From assembly GCA_028822945.1 (NCBI GenBank), contig JAPKCN010000125.1, positions 1 through 5,872 of the forward strand: a stretch of DNA of 5,872 nt, given 5' to 3'. The position numbers and the translations under genes are program-made. Every line of letters starts with the position of its first letter. Position 1 is the first letter of the stretch. Below are positions 1 to 5,872 of the stretch, one piece after another. The stretch is from Porticoccaceae bacterium. GTDB taxonomy: Bacteria > Pseudomonadota > Gammaproteobacteria > Pseudomonadales > Porticoccaceae. The notes below the pieces were generated by a model, which did no database searches, was not told the origin of the DNA, and was given only the letters and a program-made list of their open reading frames with translations.

Positions 1-2
1 CA

Positions 3-1211
3 CTAACCGCGCTCGATAATACACGAAATGCCCATACCACCGCCAACACAAAGCGATAGCATTCCACGACGCAGATCGCGGCGCTCTAACTCGTCCAACA
101 TACTGCTTAACAACATCGCTCCAGTCGCGCCGAGGGGATGGCCCATGGCGATCGCACCGCCATTGACATTAGTAATCGAATGATCGAGATCGAGATCACG
201 CATGTAACGCATAGCGACTGCGGCAAATGCCTCATTGATTTCCCAAAGGTCAATATCGTTTACCGTCAATCCAGCAATCTGCAAGCACTTGTGAGCCGAG
301 GGGCCAGGCGCCGTCAACATAATAATCGGATCGGCGGCGAGTATTGAGCCTGCAACAATCCGCCCTCGAGCAGTTAACCCGAGATCCTTTCCAGCGCGCT
401 CGCTACCGATCAAAACCGCACTAGCACCATCGACGATTCCAGATGAGTTACCCGGGGTATGTACATGGTTAATCCGATCGAGGGTGTTGTATTTCTTAAT
501 CATCATTGCATCGAAACCCATAGCCCCCATCTGTTCGAAAGATGCGCGCAAACCACCGAGTCCCTCCATAGTGCTGTTCGGCTTAATAAAATCATCGCGC
601 TGCAGAATATCCAAGCCATTGCCGTCGACCACCGGTACAACAGAACCATCGAAATAGCCATTATCGCGCGCATGGGTCGCACGCCTCTGCGACTCAAGCG
701 CATAACTATCGACATCCTCGCGCGAGTAACCATCGATAGTGGCAATGGTGTCGGCACCGATACCTTGAGGCACAAAACTGGTCTCTATGGCAAACGCAGC
801 ATCGCTGGTCCAGGCACCTCCATCACTCCCCATAGGCACGCGCGACATGCATTCAACACCGCCAGCGACCACTAATTTCTCCCAACCAGAAGCGATCTTT
901 TGTGCGCCAGTATTTACTGCTTCAAGTCCAGACGCGCAAAAACGATTTAGCTGGACGCCCGCTACCGACTCATCCCAACCAGCTCTTTGGACTATCATTT
1001 TTGCTATATCGCTACCCTGTTCGCCCACCGGAGAAACACAGCCCATAAGCACATCGTCGACATAAGATGTGTCAAGGTCATTCCGCTGCTGTAGCGCAAT
1101 CAATAGCCCCGCGCCCAGATCGATCGGTTTAACCTCGTGCAGAGACCCGTCTTTCTTTCCTTTGCTGCGCGGTGTGCGAATAGCATCGTATATGTAGGCA
1201 TTGTGACTCAT
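3..1211 (-). CDS. Thiolase family protein (acetyl-CoA C-acetyltransferase / 3-ketoacyl-CoA thiolase)
   Basis: This 402-residue cytosolic enzyme is expected to cleave 3-ketoacyl-CoA with CoA, or to condense two acetyl-CoA in the reverse direction, in fatty-acid beta-oxidation or acetoacetyl-CoA metabolism. The length is normal for thiolases and the gene is complete. The visible signatures are the acylated cysteine C92 in NRFCASGLEAV, the substrate-loop motif HTPGNSSGIVDGASAV (251-266), NEAFA (326-330), the catalytic histidine H358 in GHPLGATGA, and the second catalytic cysteine C388 in CVGGGMG. The N-terminal AIRTPRSKGKKDGSLHEVKP is the usual thiolase start region. The ATG is preceded by GAGGT at 1217-1221, five bases away, which supports this start. 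A TATAAT box lies upstream, so it probably has its own promoter. The stop is at the window edge, so any downstream partner such as a 3-hydroxyacyl-CoA dehydrogenase is out of view. The family is certain; chain-length preference and the degradative or biosynthetic role cannot be read from sequence. Confidence 0.96.
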   Translation of the reverse strand: MSHNAYIYDAIRTPRSKGKKDGSLHEVKPIDLGAGLLIALQQRNDLDTSYVDDVLMGCVSPVGEQGSDIAKMIVQRAGWDESVAGVQLNRFCASGLEAVNTGAQKIASGWEKLVVAGGVECMSRVPMGSDGGAWTSDAAFAIETSFVPQGIGADTIATIDGYSREDVDSYALESQRRATHARDNGYFDGSVVPVVDGNGLDILQRDDFIKPNSTMEGLGGLRASFEQMGAMGFDAMMIKKYNTLDRINHVHTPGNSSGIVDGASAVLIGSERAGKDLGLTARGRIVAGSILAADPIIMLTAPGPSAHKCLQIAGLTVNDIDLWEINEAFAAVAMRYMRDLDLDHSITNVNGGAIAMGHPLGATGAMLLSSMLDELERRDLRRGMLSLCVGGGMGISCIIERG

Positions 1212-1254
1212 GGATTACCTCATTCGAGTTGTTTGAAGACTTTTTTGATAGCCG

Positions 1255-1284
1255 ATTATACGGCATAGAAACAGCATGCAGACA
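1255..1284 (-). promoter_or_regulatory. Putative sigma70-type promoter of the thiolase gene
   Basis: Reading the minus strand, a perfect TATAAT lies at 1260-1255. The best upstream hexamer is TTGTCT at 1285-1280, with a long 19-base spacer, so the -35 is poor. Transcription would begin near 1248, giving a leader of roughly 37 bases that contains the GAGGT ribosome site. The -10 box is bracketed by GCCG and CGGC, a short inverted repeat. The -10 is convincing by match and position; the -35 is not. Confidence 0.45.
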
Positions 1285-1427
1285 ACAAAGCATCCAACAA
1301 GACGCACAGTGGAGATCCAATGTATAACAATCTCTGGCTCTAAGGACGAGTCTAGGTGCTTGTGGTGTAACCGGCAACCCAGTCTTGTGGATATAAAATA
1401 ACACAACCAAACACTATGATGGTGGCG

Positions 1428-1448
1428 AAAAATAAGCGCGGGATGCGC
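1428..1448 (-). terminator. Weak intrinsic-terminator-like hairpin after the YbjQ-fusion gene
   Basis: On the minus strand, 13 bases past the TAA stop of the YbjQ-fusion gene, GCGC (1448-1445) can pair with GCGC (1439-1436) around a five-base loop. It is followed directly by TTATTTTT. The stem is only four base pairs, so efficiency is doubtful, but the position and T-rich tail fit a terminator. The rest of the 249-bp gap (1212-1460) shows only the thiolase promoter and no credible gene. Confidence 0.35.
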
Positions 1449-1460
1449 CGTAAAGACCGC

Positions 1461-3056
1461 TTACATGGCAGCTGAGGCAACCACTACTGCAGTGCCATAC
1501 ACCAAAATCTCAATTACTCCAAGATCAATCATCGAGGTGCTAAATTGGGTCGATACCACCGCATTTGCACCCCGAGTGTAGGCGTCTATTTTCATTCGAT
1601 CGATGGCCTGTGCTCGAGCGTCTGCAATGTCTGAGGTAAACGACACCAACTCGGCTCCCGGTAGTGTGGCGTTCTCACCAGACATCTCCGCGGGTAAGCT
1701 TTTTGCTCGCACAGTACTGCCCTGAACGACGCCGATAGTTTTTAAGATAGTTCGGTCGGCGAACTTAGCATCGGTAATAAAGGGCATATTAAGCGCCTGC
1801 GCGCGCTGCTCTTCATTTAGACCATCTTGCAGATTGGCCTCGTGGCGGCGCTCTTTATAAGCCTCTTCCTTAGCTTTTTCAATTTTTACGAGTGCCTCAG
1901 TTTCAAGCTCTAGGGTGCGCTCGCGGGCAAGAAAATCCTCTTCACTCTCGAGGATATACCAATCACCATTAGTGAAATGGCCCGAAATGGTCTTATCTTG
2001 AATCAATTTAAAAGCCTGCTCTTTCGTCAGACCATTGTCCATCATGTACTCGCCAATTTTTATCTTGCGTCGAGATTCATCACGACGCACTTGCTCGCGC
2101 CGCGCATCCTCTGCTCGCGTCTGCTGCTCGGCGACAGCAGCTGTAGCGGCGGCACCGCGCTTACGCTGACGGTGTTCGTCATCGCTGTCAATAATGTACC
2201 AAGAACCACCGATAAACTGACCGTTCACCTGTTTACTAGTAATCAGTTTAAAAGCATCTTCCATAGTGATGCCCTTCTCGACTAAATAGGCATCCAGTTT
2301 GGTTTTCCAACGCTCCTCCTCTTCACCATCCTCGTCATCCGATAGCTCCTCGTCGAATTGCCGCGCGATAAATTTCGGCACCCCAGTAATCGGAGGCACG
2401 TTATCATCGATGGGGCTTGGCGGTAGAGTTTTACCGATGTTCGAGATGTCGCCCTGCAACTTCGCCAGATCCCGGGCCTCGGCTAAAATGCCTGCAGCTA
2501 GGCTCCCCGGACTTAAAGGTGGTGGCGTCGTTTTGCTCTGGGTTACCATAGCTTGGGGGCCTAGGGCTATCTCTCTCGCCTCAGCGAGAATAGACTCGGC
2601 CATATCAGATTTTCTGAAATCTAACTTGCCTCCACCCAAGGGTCTATCCGGAGTCGGCGCCGGTACTTCTCGAGGCGTTGGAGGAATTATCTCAGCGGAT
2701 CGCTCAGGCTCGTCAATAGTGGCCGACTTTGGTTTCACTTTGGCCTTTGACTTGGTCGATTTCTGCGCCTCTTTTTGGGCAGTTTTTGCCATCGTCTGAG
2801 CCATAGCTATTTTCGCCAATACCGACTCTTTTTCACGCGCCAAGCGCGCCTTAGTTCGCGAATCTATCTCGGTTACAACTGGCGTTGCTGGCTCGGTTGC
2901 ACTAACAGTCCCTCGCTCATCCAGAATCAGCCATCCACCGGCGACAAAACTACCAGATATCTCCTTTCTTGCAATCGCCTGAAATACTTCTTCCTTAGTC
3001 ATGCTGTTGGCCAGCATGTAATCTTCAAGCTTTAGTTTTTCTGACGCCACGGTCAT
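1461..3056 (-). CDS. Modular protein with three 41-residue repeats and a C-terminal YbjQ (UPF0145) domain
   Basis: This 531-residue protein has no signal peptide or membrane segment, so it is probably cytosolic. Residues 7-47, 251-291 and 331-371 are three diverged copies of one 41-residue module. All three keep Lys at module positions 1, 3 and 25, Tyr7, Thr14, Glu16, Phe19, Ile22, Gly29, Phe31, Gly34, Trp36 and Ile38. Between the modules lie a Lys/Ala-rich helical stretch (about 68-113), a Pro-rich linker (115-140), two copies of an ILAEAR motif (156-161 and 190-195), an acidic run (235-249) and charged helical linkers (293-330 and 372-420). Residues about 426-528 match the YbjQ family: GVVQG at 442-446, the A-rich helix 477-494, GANAVV at 496-501 and VYGTAVVV at 519-526. 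YbjQ proteins usually stand alone at about 100 residues, and their function is unsettled; the 'heavy-metal-binding' label is weakly supported. The ATG has AGAGGA at 3066-3071 as ribosome site, nine bases away. The gene call and YbjQ domain are secure; the role is unknown. Confidence 0.93.
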   Translation of the reverse strand: MTVASEKLKLEDYMLANSMTKEEVFQAIARKEISGSFVAGGWLILDERGTVSATEPATPVVTEIDSRTKARLAREKESVLAKIAMAQTMAKTAQKEAQKSTKSKAKVKPKSATIDEPERSAEIIPPTPREVPAPTPDRPLGGGKLDFRKSDMAESILAEAREIALGPQAMVTQSKTTPPPLSPGSLAAGILAEARDLAKLQGDISNIGKTLPPSPIDDNVPPITGVPKFIARQFDEELSDDEDGEEEERWKTKLDAYLVEKGITMEDAFKLITSKQVNGQFIGGSWYIIDSDDEHRQRKRGAAATAAVAEQQTRAEDARREQVRRDESRRKIKIGEYMMDNGLTKEQAFKLIQDKTISGHFTNGDWYILESEEDFLARERTLELETEALVKIEKAKEEAYKERRHEANLQDGLNEEQRAQALNMPFITDAKFADRTILKTIGVVQGSTVRAKSLPAEMSGENATLPGAELVSFTSDIADARAQAIDRMKIDAYTRGANAVVSTQFSTSMIDLGVIEILVYGTAVVVASAAM

Positions 3057-3099
3057 TTACCAATGTCCTCTGAACGATATCGTACTTAATTTGCCGATC

Positions 3100-3119
3100 T
3101 GCTCACTGGCCAGTGAGCA
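3100..3119. promoter_or_regulatory. Perfect 20-bp palindrome, operator-like
   Basis: TGCTCACTGG is followed immediately by its exact reverse complement CCAGTGAGCA. With no loop between the arms it looks like a binding site for a dimeric regulator and not a terminator hairpin. It lies 43 bases upstream of the YbjQ-fusion start codon and about 30 bases downstream of the inferred transcription start, so a bound protein could block elongation. The regulator is not in the window, and I do not assign it to a known operator class. The symmetry is seen directly; the function is inferred. Confidence 0.5.
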
Positions 3120-3154
3120 CATTAGCGCACCCCAACCAACGGCTTACGCTAGTT

Positions 3155-3182
3155 ATTATCAACACGCCTTAAAAGCGGTCAA
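3155..3182 (-). promoter_or_regulatory. Putative sigma70-type promoter of the YbjQ-fusion gene
   Basis: On the minus strand, TTGACC (3182-3177, five of six to consensus) is followed after 16 bases by GATAAT (3160-3155, five of six). Transcription would start near 3148. This gives a leader of about 90 bases before the ATG at 3056, and that leader contains the 20-bp palindrome at 3100-3119. This is the best-matching promoter in the window. Confidence 0.55.
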
Positions 3183-3457
3183 TCCGGTTAAAACTAGACG
3201 TGTACATAAACTTATAGTACCGCAATCTTCGCAAGTTCCACCAGTCGCAAATGGCCGGTATGCTATTTCTCCTGCGTGACAAATACTTACTAGCGCTCAA
3301 TAACTGGTTAAAGTCATTCGTTGGGGGGATCTTAAAAAAATGCCAAAATGCCAATTCCAGGGTTGCCGGACATCTTTTGTTCCGGAATGCTGAAGTCGCT
3401 TTTGGGGGCTCCGCAACGCTCTATTAATAACAACAACTGTCGAGCGCGTAGAGCCAT

Positions 3458-3504
3458 GTTGACACTCGCGATAGGCGCCTCGTTGCGTGGTAGTATGTGT
3501 CAAC
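3458..3504. repeat. 8-bp perfect inverted repeat with 31-base spacer
   Basis: GTTGACAC (3458-3465) and its exact reverse complement GTGTCAAC (3497-3504) flank a 31-base spacer containing the palindrome GGCGCC. It could be a stem-loop in an untranslated RNA or two half-sites for a regulator upstream of the gene at 3580. The left arm contains a perfect TTGACA, but no -10 box sits at a proper distance from it. Confidence 0.35.
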
Positions 3505-3579
3505 CTTGTAAAAAGCATAGATCGCCAATTAATTAAGTTACTAACCGAAATTCTCAAAAAAAAATTTATAGGGTAGCAA

Positions 3580-4101
3580 GTGTATTACGCCGCATATGGA
3601 TCAAATTTACAACTTCACCAAATGAAGCTGCGCTGTCCTGCAGCCCAGAAAATTGGGGTCTCTGTATTGCCCAACTGGCAGCTAGTATTTCGCGGTGTAG
3701 CAGATATCGTTCCTGCTGTCGGTCACGAGGTAACAGTCGGGCTATATAGCATCAGCGCCGCTTGCCAGGCCGCGCTGGATCACTACGAAAGCTATCCGAC
3801 TTTGTATCGAAAACAAGCTATCGAGGTAGACCTAGGTATTCGATCGGTTTCGGCCATGACCTATGTGATGAATCCGGGCTATGGCTATGGCGCACCGTCA
3901 GCAGAATACGTCGACGTTATTCGGCAAGGCTATCTCGATTGGCAAATATCTTACGCAGGGCTTATTGCCAGCCTACAACAGGTTCTCGACGACGGTGGCG
4001 ACAGTGCCTATAAGAGCCCCACTTGGCATCTCCATGGCGCTATCGACCGCACCATGGGCGAAGCAATAATCGCTCGCTTGAAGAGTAACGTCAATCGCTA
4101 G
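3580..4101 (+). CDS. Gamma-glutamylcyclotransferase-like (GGCT/AIG2 family) protein
   Basis: This 173-residue cytosolic protein belongs to the gamma-glutamylcyclotransferase-like fold. Family members release 5-oxoproline from gamma-glutamyl compounds. The N-terminal YGSNL (6-10) is the substrate-cavity motif. LDHYESYPTLY (66-76) carries the expected catalytic glutamate E70 and the conserved Tyr. Other family marks are VGLYSI (53-58), MTYVMNP (93-99) and the helix EYVDVIRQGYLDW (109-121). The start is GTG. It places YGSNL at residue 6, as is typical, and AGGG at 3570-3573 lies six bases upstream, so I accept it over any later ATG. The gene is convergent with the small exported protein gene, only 16 bases apart. 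The actual substrate (glutathione, a gamma-glutamyl amino acid or another amide) cannot be told from sequence. The family call is firm and the activity probable. Confidence 0.9.
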   Translation: MYYAAYGSNLQLHQMKLRCPAAQKIGVSVLPNWQLVFRGVADIVPAVGHEVTVGLYSISAACQAALDHYESYPTLYRKQAIEVDLGIRSVSAMTYVMNPGYGYGAPSAEYVDVIRQGYLDWQISYAGLIASLQQVLDDGGDSAYKSPTWHLHGAIDRTMGEAIIARLKSNVNR

Positions 4102-4117
4102 ATAGGCGCTCGCCGCG

Positions 4118-4450
4118 TTATTTAAGATGACTGGTTTCTTCAATAACACGCCCATTACAGTGATCGACATACTGCACTATGGTGCGATCAATCAGCGGGT
4201 ATACACGTTTATCCACAATGCATTTGTCACCTTTAACAAAGCGACTGTGCATCCCAGAGTATTCGGTATAAGGCCTGTCCATATAAGCGTACTGGTGTCG
4301 ACCATATTCCAGTTCTTGGCGCACGCGGTCCGCCACAACGGTATATTTAATCCAATTAGTGATATCGCCAGACTGCAATATAGGCGCCTGTTGCGCTAGG
4401 TTCTGCGCAGCTATTATCGAAAGAAGGGTAACGCTCAAACTTTTTTTCAC
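4118..4450 (-). CDS. Small exported hypothetical protein with two cysteines
   Basis: This 110-residue protein is of no family I recognise. The N-terminus MKKSLSVTLLSIIAAQNLA has a positive start and a hydrophobic core typical of a Sec signal peptide, with a plausible cut after A19. The mature part of about 91 residues is polar and Tyr-rich (YGRHQYAYMDRPYTEY, 49-64). It has exactly two cysteines, C77 and C98, suited to one periplasmic disulfide. The start is GTG, supported by GGAGA at 4457-4461, six bases upstream. An ATG five bases further upstream is out of frame and hits a stop at its third codon. It has a plausible promoter of its own and converges on the cyclotransferase-like gene. The signal peptide plus ribosome site make it a likely real gene; the function is unknown. 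Confidence 0.78.
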   Translation of the reverse strand: MKKSLSVTLLSIIAAQNLAQQAPILQSGDITNWIKYTVVADRVRQELEYGRHQYAYMDRPYTEYSGMHSRFVKGDKCIVDKRVYPLIDRTIVQYVDHCNGRVIEETSHLK

Positions 4451-4469
4451 CGCATTTCTCCGTCCCGTT

Positions 4470-4497
4470 ATTGTAACGCTGTAGTTGAGTGTATCAG
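4470..4497 (-). promoter_or_regulatory. Putative promoter of the small exported protein gene
   Basis: On the minus strand, CTGATA (4497-4492, four of six) precedes TACAAT (4475-4470, five of six) with a 16-base spacer. The start would be near 4463, leaving a leader of about 13 bases, just enough for the GGAGA ribosome site. If this is wrong, the gene may be read through from the symporter gene 100 bases upstream, after which I see no clear terminator. Confidence 0.35.
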
Positions 4498-4550
4498 CGA
4501 ACTGCCGAGGCGACTAACTTACCGATCTACCTACTGACTGCATAAAGCCC

Positions 4551-5855
4551 TTAATTCGGCCCAACTGAACCTGCGGTTTCGCCCGCTTCTTCGACGTTTT
4601 CTCTATGGAAACGATCGCGATCATGCAAACCCTCCGAGTGGGCAACAATGGTGCTGACCACGCCATCGCCGGCGACATTAACGGCAGTGCGACACATATC
4701 TAACAATCGGTCGACACCGATAATCAAACTAATTCCCTCGGCTGGCAGACCGACCTGATTGAGCACCATCACCAACATCACCAGCCCTACCCCCGGGACT
4801 GCCGCAGTGCCAATCGAAGCCAGTGTCGCGGTTAAAATAACCATCAAGTAAGCCTCTACGCCTAGATCAATATTATAAGCTTGAGCAATAAATACGGTCG
4901 CTACCCCCTGTAAAATCGCGGTTCCATCCATGTTTACAGTGGCGCCAAGGGGAACAGTAAAGGAGGCGACGCTATTATCCACGCCGACATTATTTTTTAC
5001 CGCTCTCAAGGTTACTGGCATAGTCGCACCGCTCGATGCAGTGCTGAACGCAAACGCCATTGGCTCTCGCATATTGGCAAAAAAACGCAGCGGGCTCAAT
5101 CCGGTAAGTGCGCGCAAAAGAAGCGAATAAGTTCCCAAGCAATGCAACATAAGCGCCGCCACCATAGCGAAAAAATAGGCCGCCAAACTAACGATCACAC
5201 CGATTCCTAATCCAGCGAATAGCTTGGCGATCAAGCAAAATATACCGATCGGTGCCAACTGCATTAACAACATCACCATTTTCATAATAATGCTGTTAAG
5301 GTCATCGAAAAAGCTTGCTATGCGCTGGCCGGTTTCACCGCCATTGGCGATAGCAATGCCCATCAATATAGCAAATACAATAACCTGTAATATCTGCCCC
5401 TCAGCCATCGCCGCCACAGGATTACTCGGGAAGATATTGATTATGGTAGTTTTTAGCGAAGGTGCGTCTTTAACGGTAAACTCCGAAGCGACGGCTAAAT
5501 CGATACCAACGCCCGGCTGGACCAATGTCGCAATAATTAGAGCAGTCGATATCGCCAGTCCCGTGGTGAACATATACAGGCCGATCGACTTACCCGCCAA
5601 ACGTCCCATTTTGGCGTCGCTACCCAGCGACGCCGTGCCACAAAGCAGCGATACAAATACTAAAGGCACAACCATTAGTTTCAGCGAACGGACGAAAATT
5701 TGTCCTATGGTATCAAACAGACCGTCGACCAAATAAAACGAAAGTCCTTCGGAAAATGCTTGCGGCAGCAAGCCGGCTGGGATCACCACATTTAAGAATG
5801 CACCAACTGCAAGCCCGAGAACCATGGCGCCGACAATACGCTGAGTCAAATTCAT
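4551..5855 (-). CDS. Dicarboxylate/amino acid:cation symporter (DAACS, SLC1/GltPh type)
   Basis: This 434-residue inner-membrane secondary transporter is expected to import glutamate/aspartate or C4-dicarboxylates, driven by Na+ or H+. Hydrophobic segments run from residue 5 to about 405, in the family pattern of eight helices plus two re-entrant hairpins. Hairpin 1 has the serine-rich STASSGATMP (271-280), helix 7 has NMDGT (308-312), and hairpin 2 has AAVPGVG (351-357). Helix 8 has D382, D386, R389, T390, N393 and D397, aligning with GltPh D390, D394, R397, T398, N401 and D405. The helix-8 Arg that holds a side-chain carboxylate favours an acidic substrate over a neutral one. N308, D310 and D397 are known Na+-site positions in GltPh, so Na+ coupling is likely but inferred. 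The cytoplasmic tail after 405 is hydrophilic. The ATG follows GGGA at 5863-5866, seven bases upstream; the promoter is beyond the window. Confidence 0.95.
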   Translation of the reverse strand: MNLTQRIVGAMVLGLAVGAFLNVVIPAGLLPQAFSEGLSFYLVDGLFDTIGQIFVRSLKLMVVPLVFVSLLCGTASLGSDAKMGRLAGKSIGLYMFTTGLAISTALIIATLVQPGVGIDLAVASEFTVKDAPSLKTTIINIFPSNPVAAMAEGQILQVIVFAILMGIAIANGGETGQRIASFFDDLNSIIMKMVMLLMQLAPIGIFCLIAKLFAGLGIGVIVSLAAYFFAMVAALMLHCLGTYSLLLRALTGLSPLRFFANMREPMAFAFSTASSGATMPVTLRAVKNNVGVDNSVASFTVPLGATVNMDGTAILQGVATVFIAQAYNIDLGVEAYLMVILTATLASIGTAAVPGVGLVMLVMVLNQVGLPAEGISLIIGVDRLLDMCRTAVNVAGDGVVSTIVAHSEGLHDRDRFHRENVEEAGETAGSVGPN

Positions 5856-5872
5856 TTCACCATCCCGTTACA

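Larger units (their letters stand above)
3057..3579. other. Long non-coding interval between divergent genes
   Basis: These 523 bases separate the minus-strand YbjQ-fusion gene from the plus-strand cyclotransferase-like gene. The left part holds the minus-strand promoter and the 20-bp palindrome. The middle has an 8-bp tandem duplication, AAAATGCC twice (3337-3352), and a GC-rich stem CCGGA/TCCGG (3366-3370 with 3381-3385). The right part has the GTTGACAC/GTGTCAAC inverted repeat and a nine-base A tract (3556-3564). Open frames here are short, lack ribosome sites and show no recognisable protein family. No convincing promoter for the plus-strand gene was found; TTGTAA at 3506-3511 is a possible but weak -35. 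Confidence 0.6.

Noticed and set aside
459..875. Open plus-strand frame of 138 codons
   Set aside because: It is antisense to the thiolase gene, which has all catalytic motifs in the other frame.
1320..1343. Seven-codon plus-strand mini-frame with an upstream GGAG
   Set aside because: It is too short to support, does not precede any plus-strand gene and could easily arise by chance.
1129..1410. Minus-strand frames of 93 and 63 codons upstream of and overlapping the thiolase start
   Set aside because: They begin with TTG, lack ribosome sites, cover the thiolase promoter and resemble no family.
2299..2799. Open plus-strand frame of 166 codons, serine-rich at its start
   Set aside because: It lies wholly inside the YbjQ-fusion gene on the opposite strand. 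Its Ser runs are the antisense reading of the acidic stretch, and it resembles no family.
3459..3496. Promoter from the perfect TTGACA at 3459 with TAGTAT at 3491
   Set aside because: The spacer is 26 bases, far outside the workable range, and no better -10 lies at 16-18 bases.
3458..3504. Integron attC site suggested by the GTT...AAC inverted repeat
   Set aside because: The arms are in the wrong order for attC core sites and do not fit the RYYYAAC/GTTRRRY pattern, and no integrase or cassette array is present.
3297..3557. Minus-strand frame of 86 codons, with a plus-strand frame of 62 codons opposite, in the long spacer
   Set aside because: The first starts at TTG in an A/T tract without a ribosome site. 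Neither gives a recognisable protein, and each is open mainly by chance.
3566..3579. Leaderless promoter for the cyclotransferase-like gene from the TTTATA at 3565-3570
   Set aside because: It has no -35 at a suitable distance, and a usable AGGG ribosome site is present, arguing against leaderless expression.
5224..5736. Open plus-strand frame of 170 codons
   Set aside because: It is antisense to the membrane helices of the symporter gene, whose family motifs are unmistakable. No independent evidence supports it.

Overview
The window carries five protein genes at moderate GC content with mostly Shine-Dalgarno-led starts. It reads as a chromosomal segment of a heterotrophic, probably marine, gammaproteobacterium. 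That placement is an impression from the style of the thiolase, the symporter and the YbjQ domain, not a computed one. No rRNA, tRNA, CRISPR array, insertion sequence or phage gene was seen.

Layout from left to right: (1) a complete thiolase gene on the minus strand (3-1211), with a perfect TATAAT -10 box just upstream; (2) a 249-bp gap with a weak terminator-like hairpin; (3) a minus-strand gene (1461-3056) for a 531-residue soluble protein, which carries three diverged copies of a 41-residue module, low-complexity charged linkers and a C-terminal YbjQ (UPF0145) domain; (4) a 523-bp non-coding interval (3057-3579) with a good minus-strand sigma70-type promoter, a perfect 20-bp palindrome in the predicted leader and a separate 8-bp inverted repeat; (5) a plus-strand gamma-glutamylcyclotransferase-like gene (3580-4101, GTG start); (6) a convergent minus-strand gene for a small exported protein (4118-4450, GTG start); (7) a minus-strand dicarboxylate/amino acid:cation symporter of the SLC1/GltPh type (4551-5855), whose promoter lies outside the window.

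The genes do not form one obvious pathway. The thiolase belongs to acyl-CoA metabolism, the symporter imports acidic amino acids or C4-dicarboxylates, and the cyclotransferase-like enzyme would act on gamma-glutamyl compounds. Glutamate metabolism could loosely connect the last two, but they are on opposite strands and separated by another gene. The most unusual object is the modular YbjQ fusion protein, together with its long upstream region and palindromic operator-like site.
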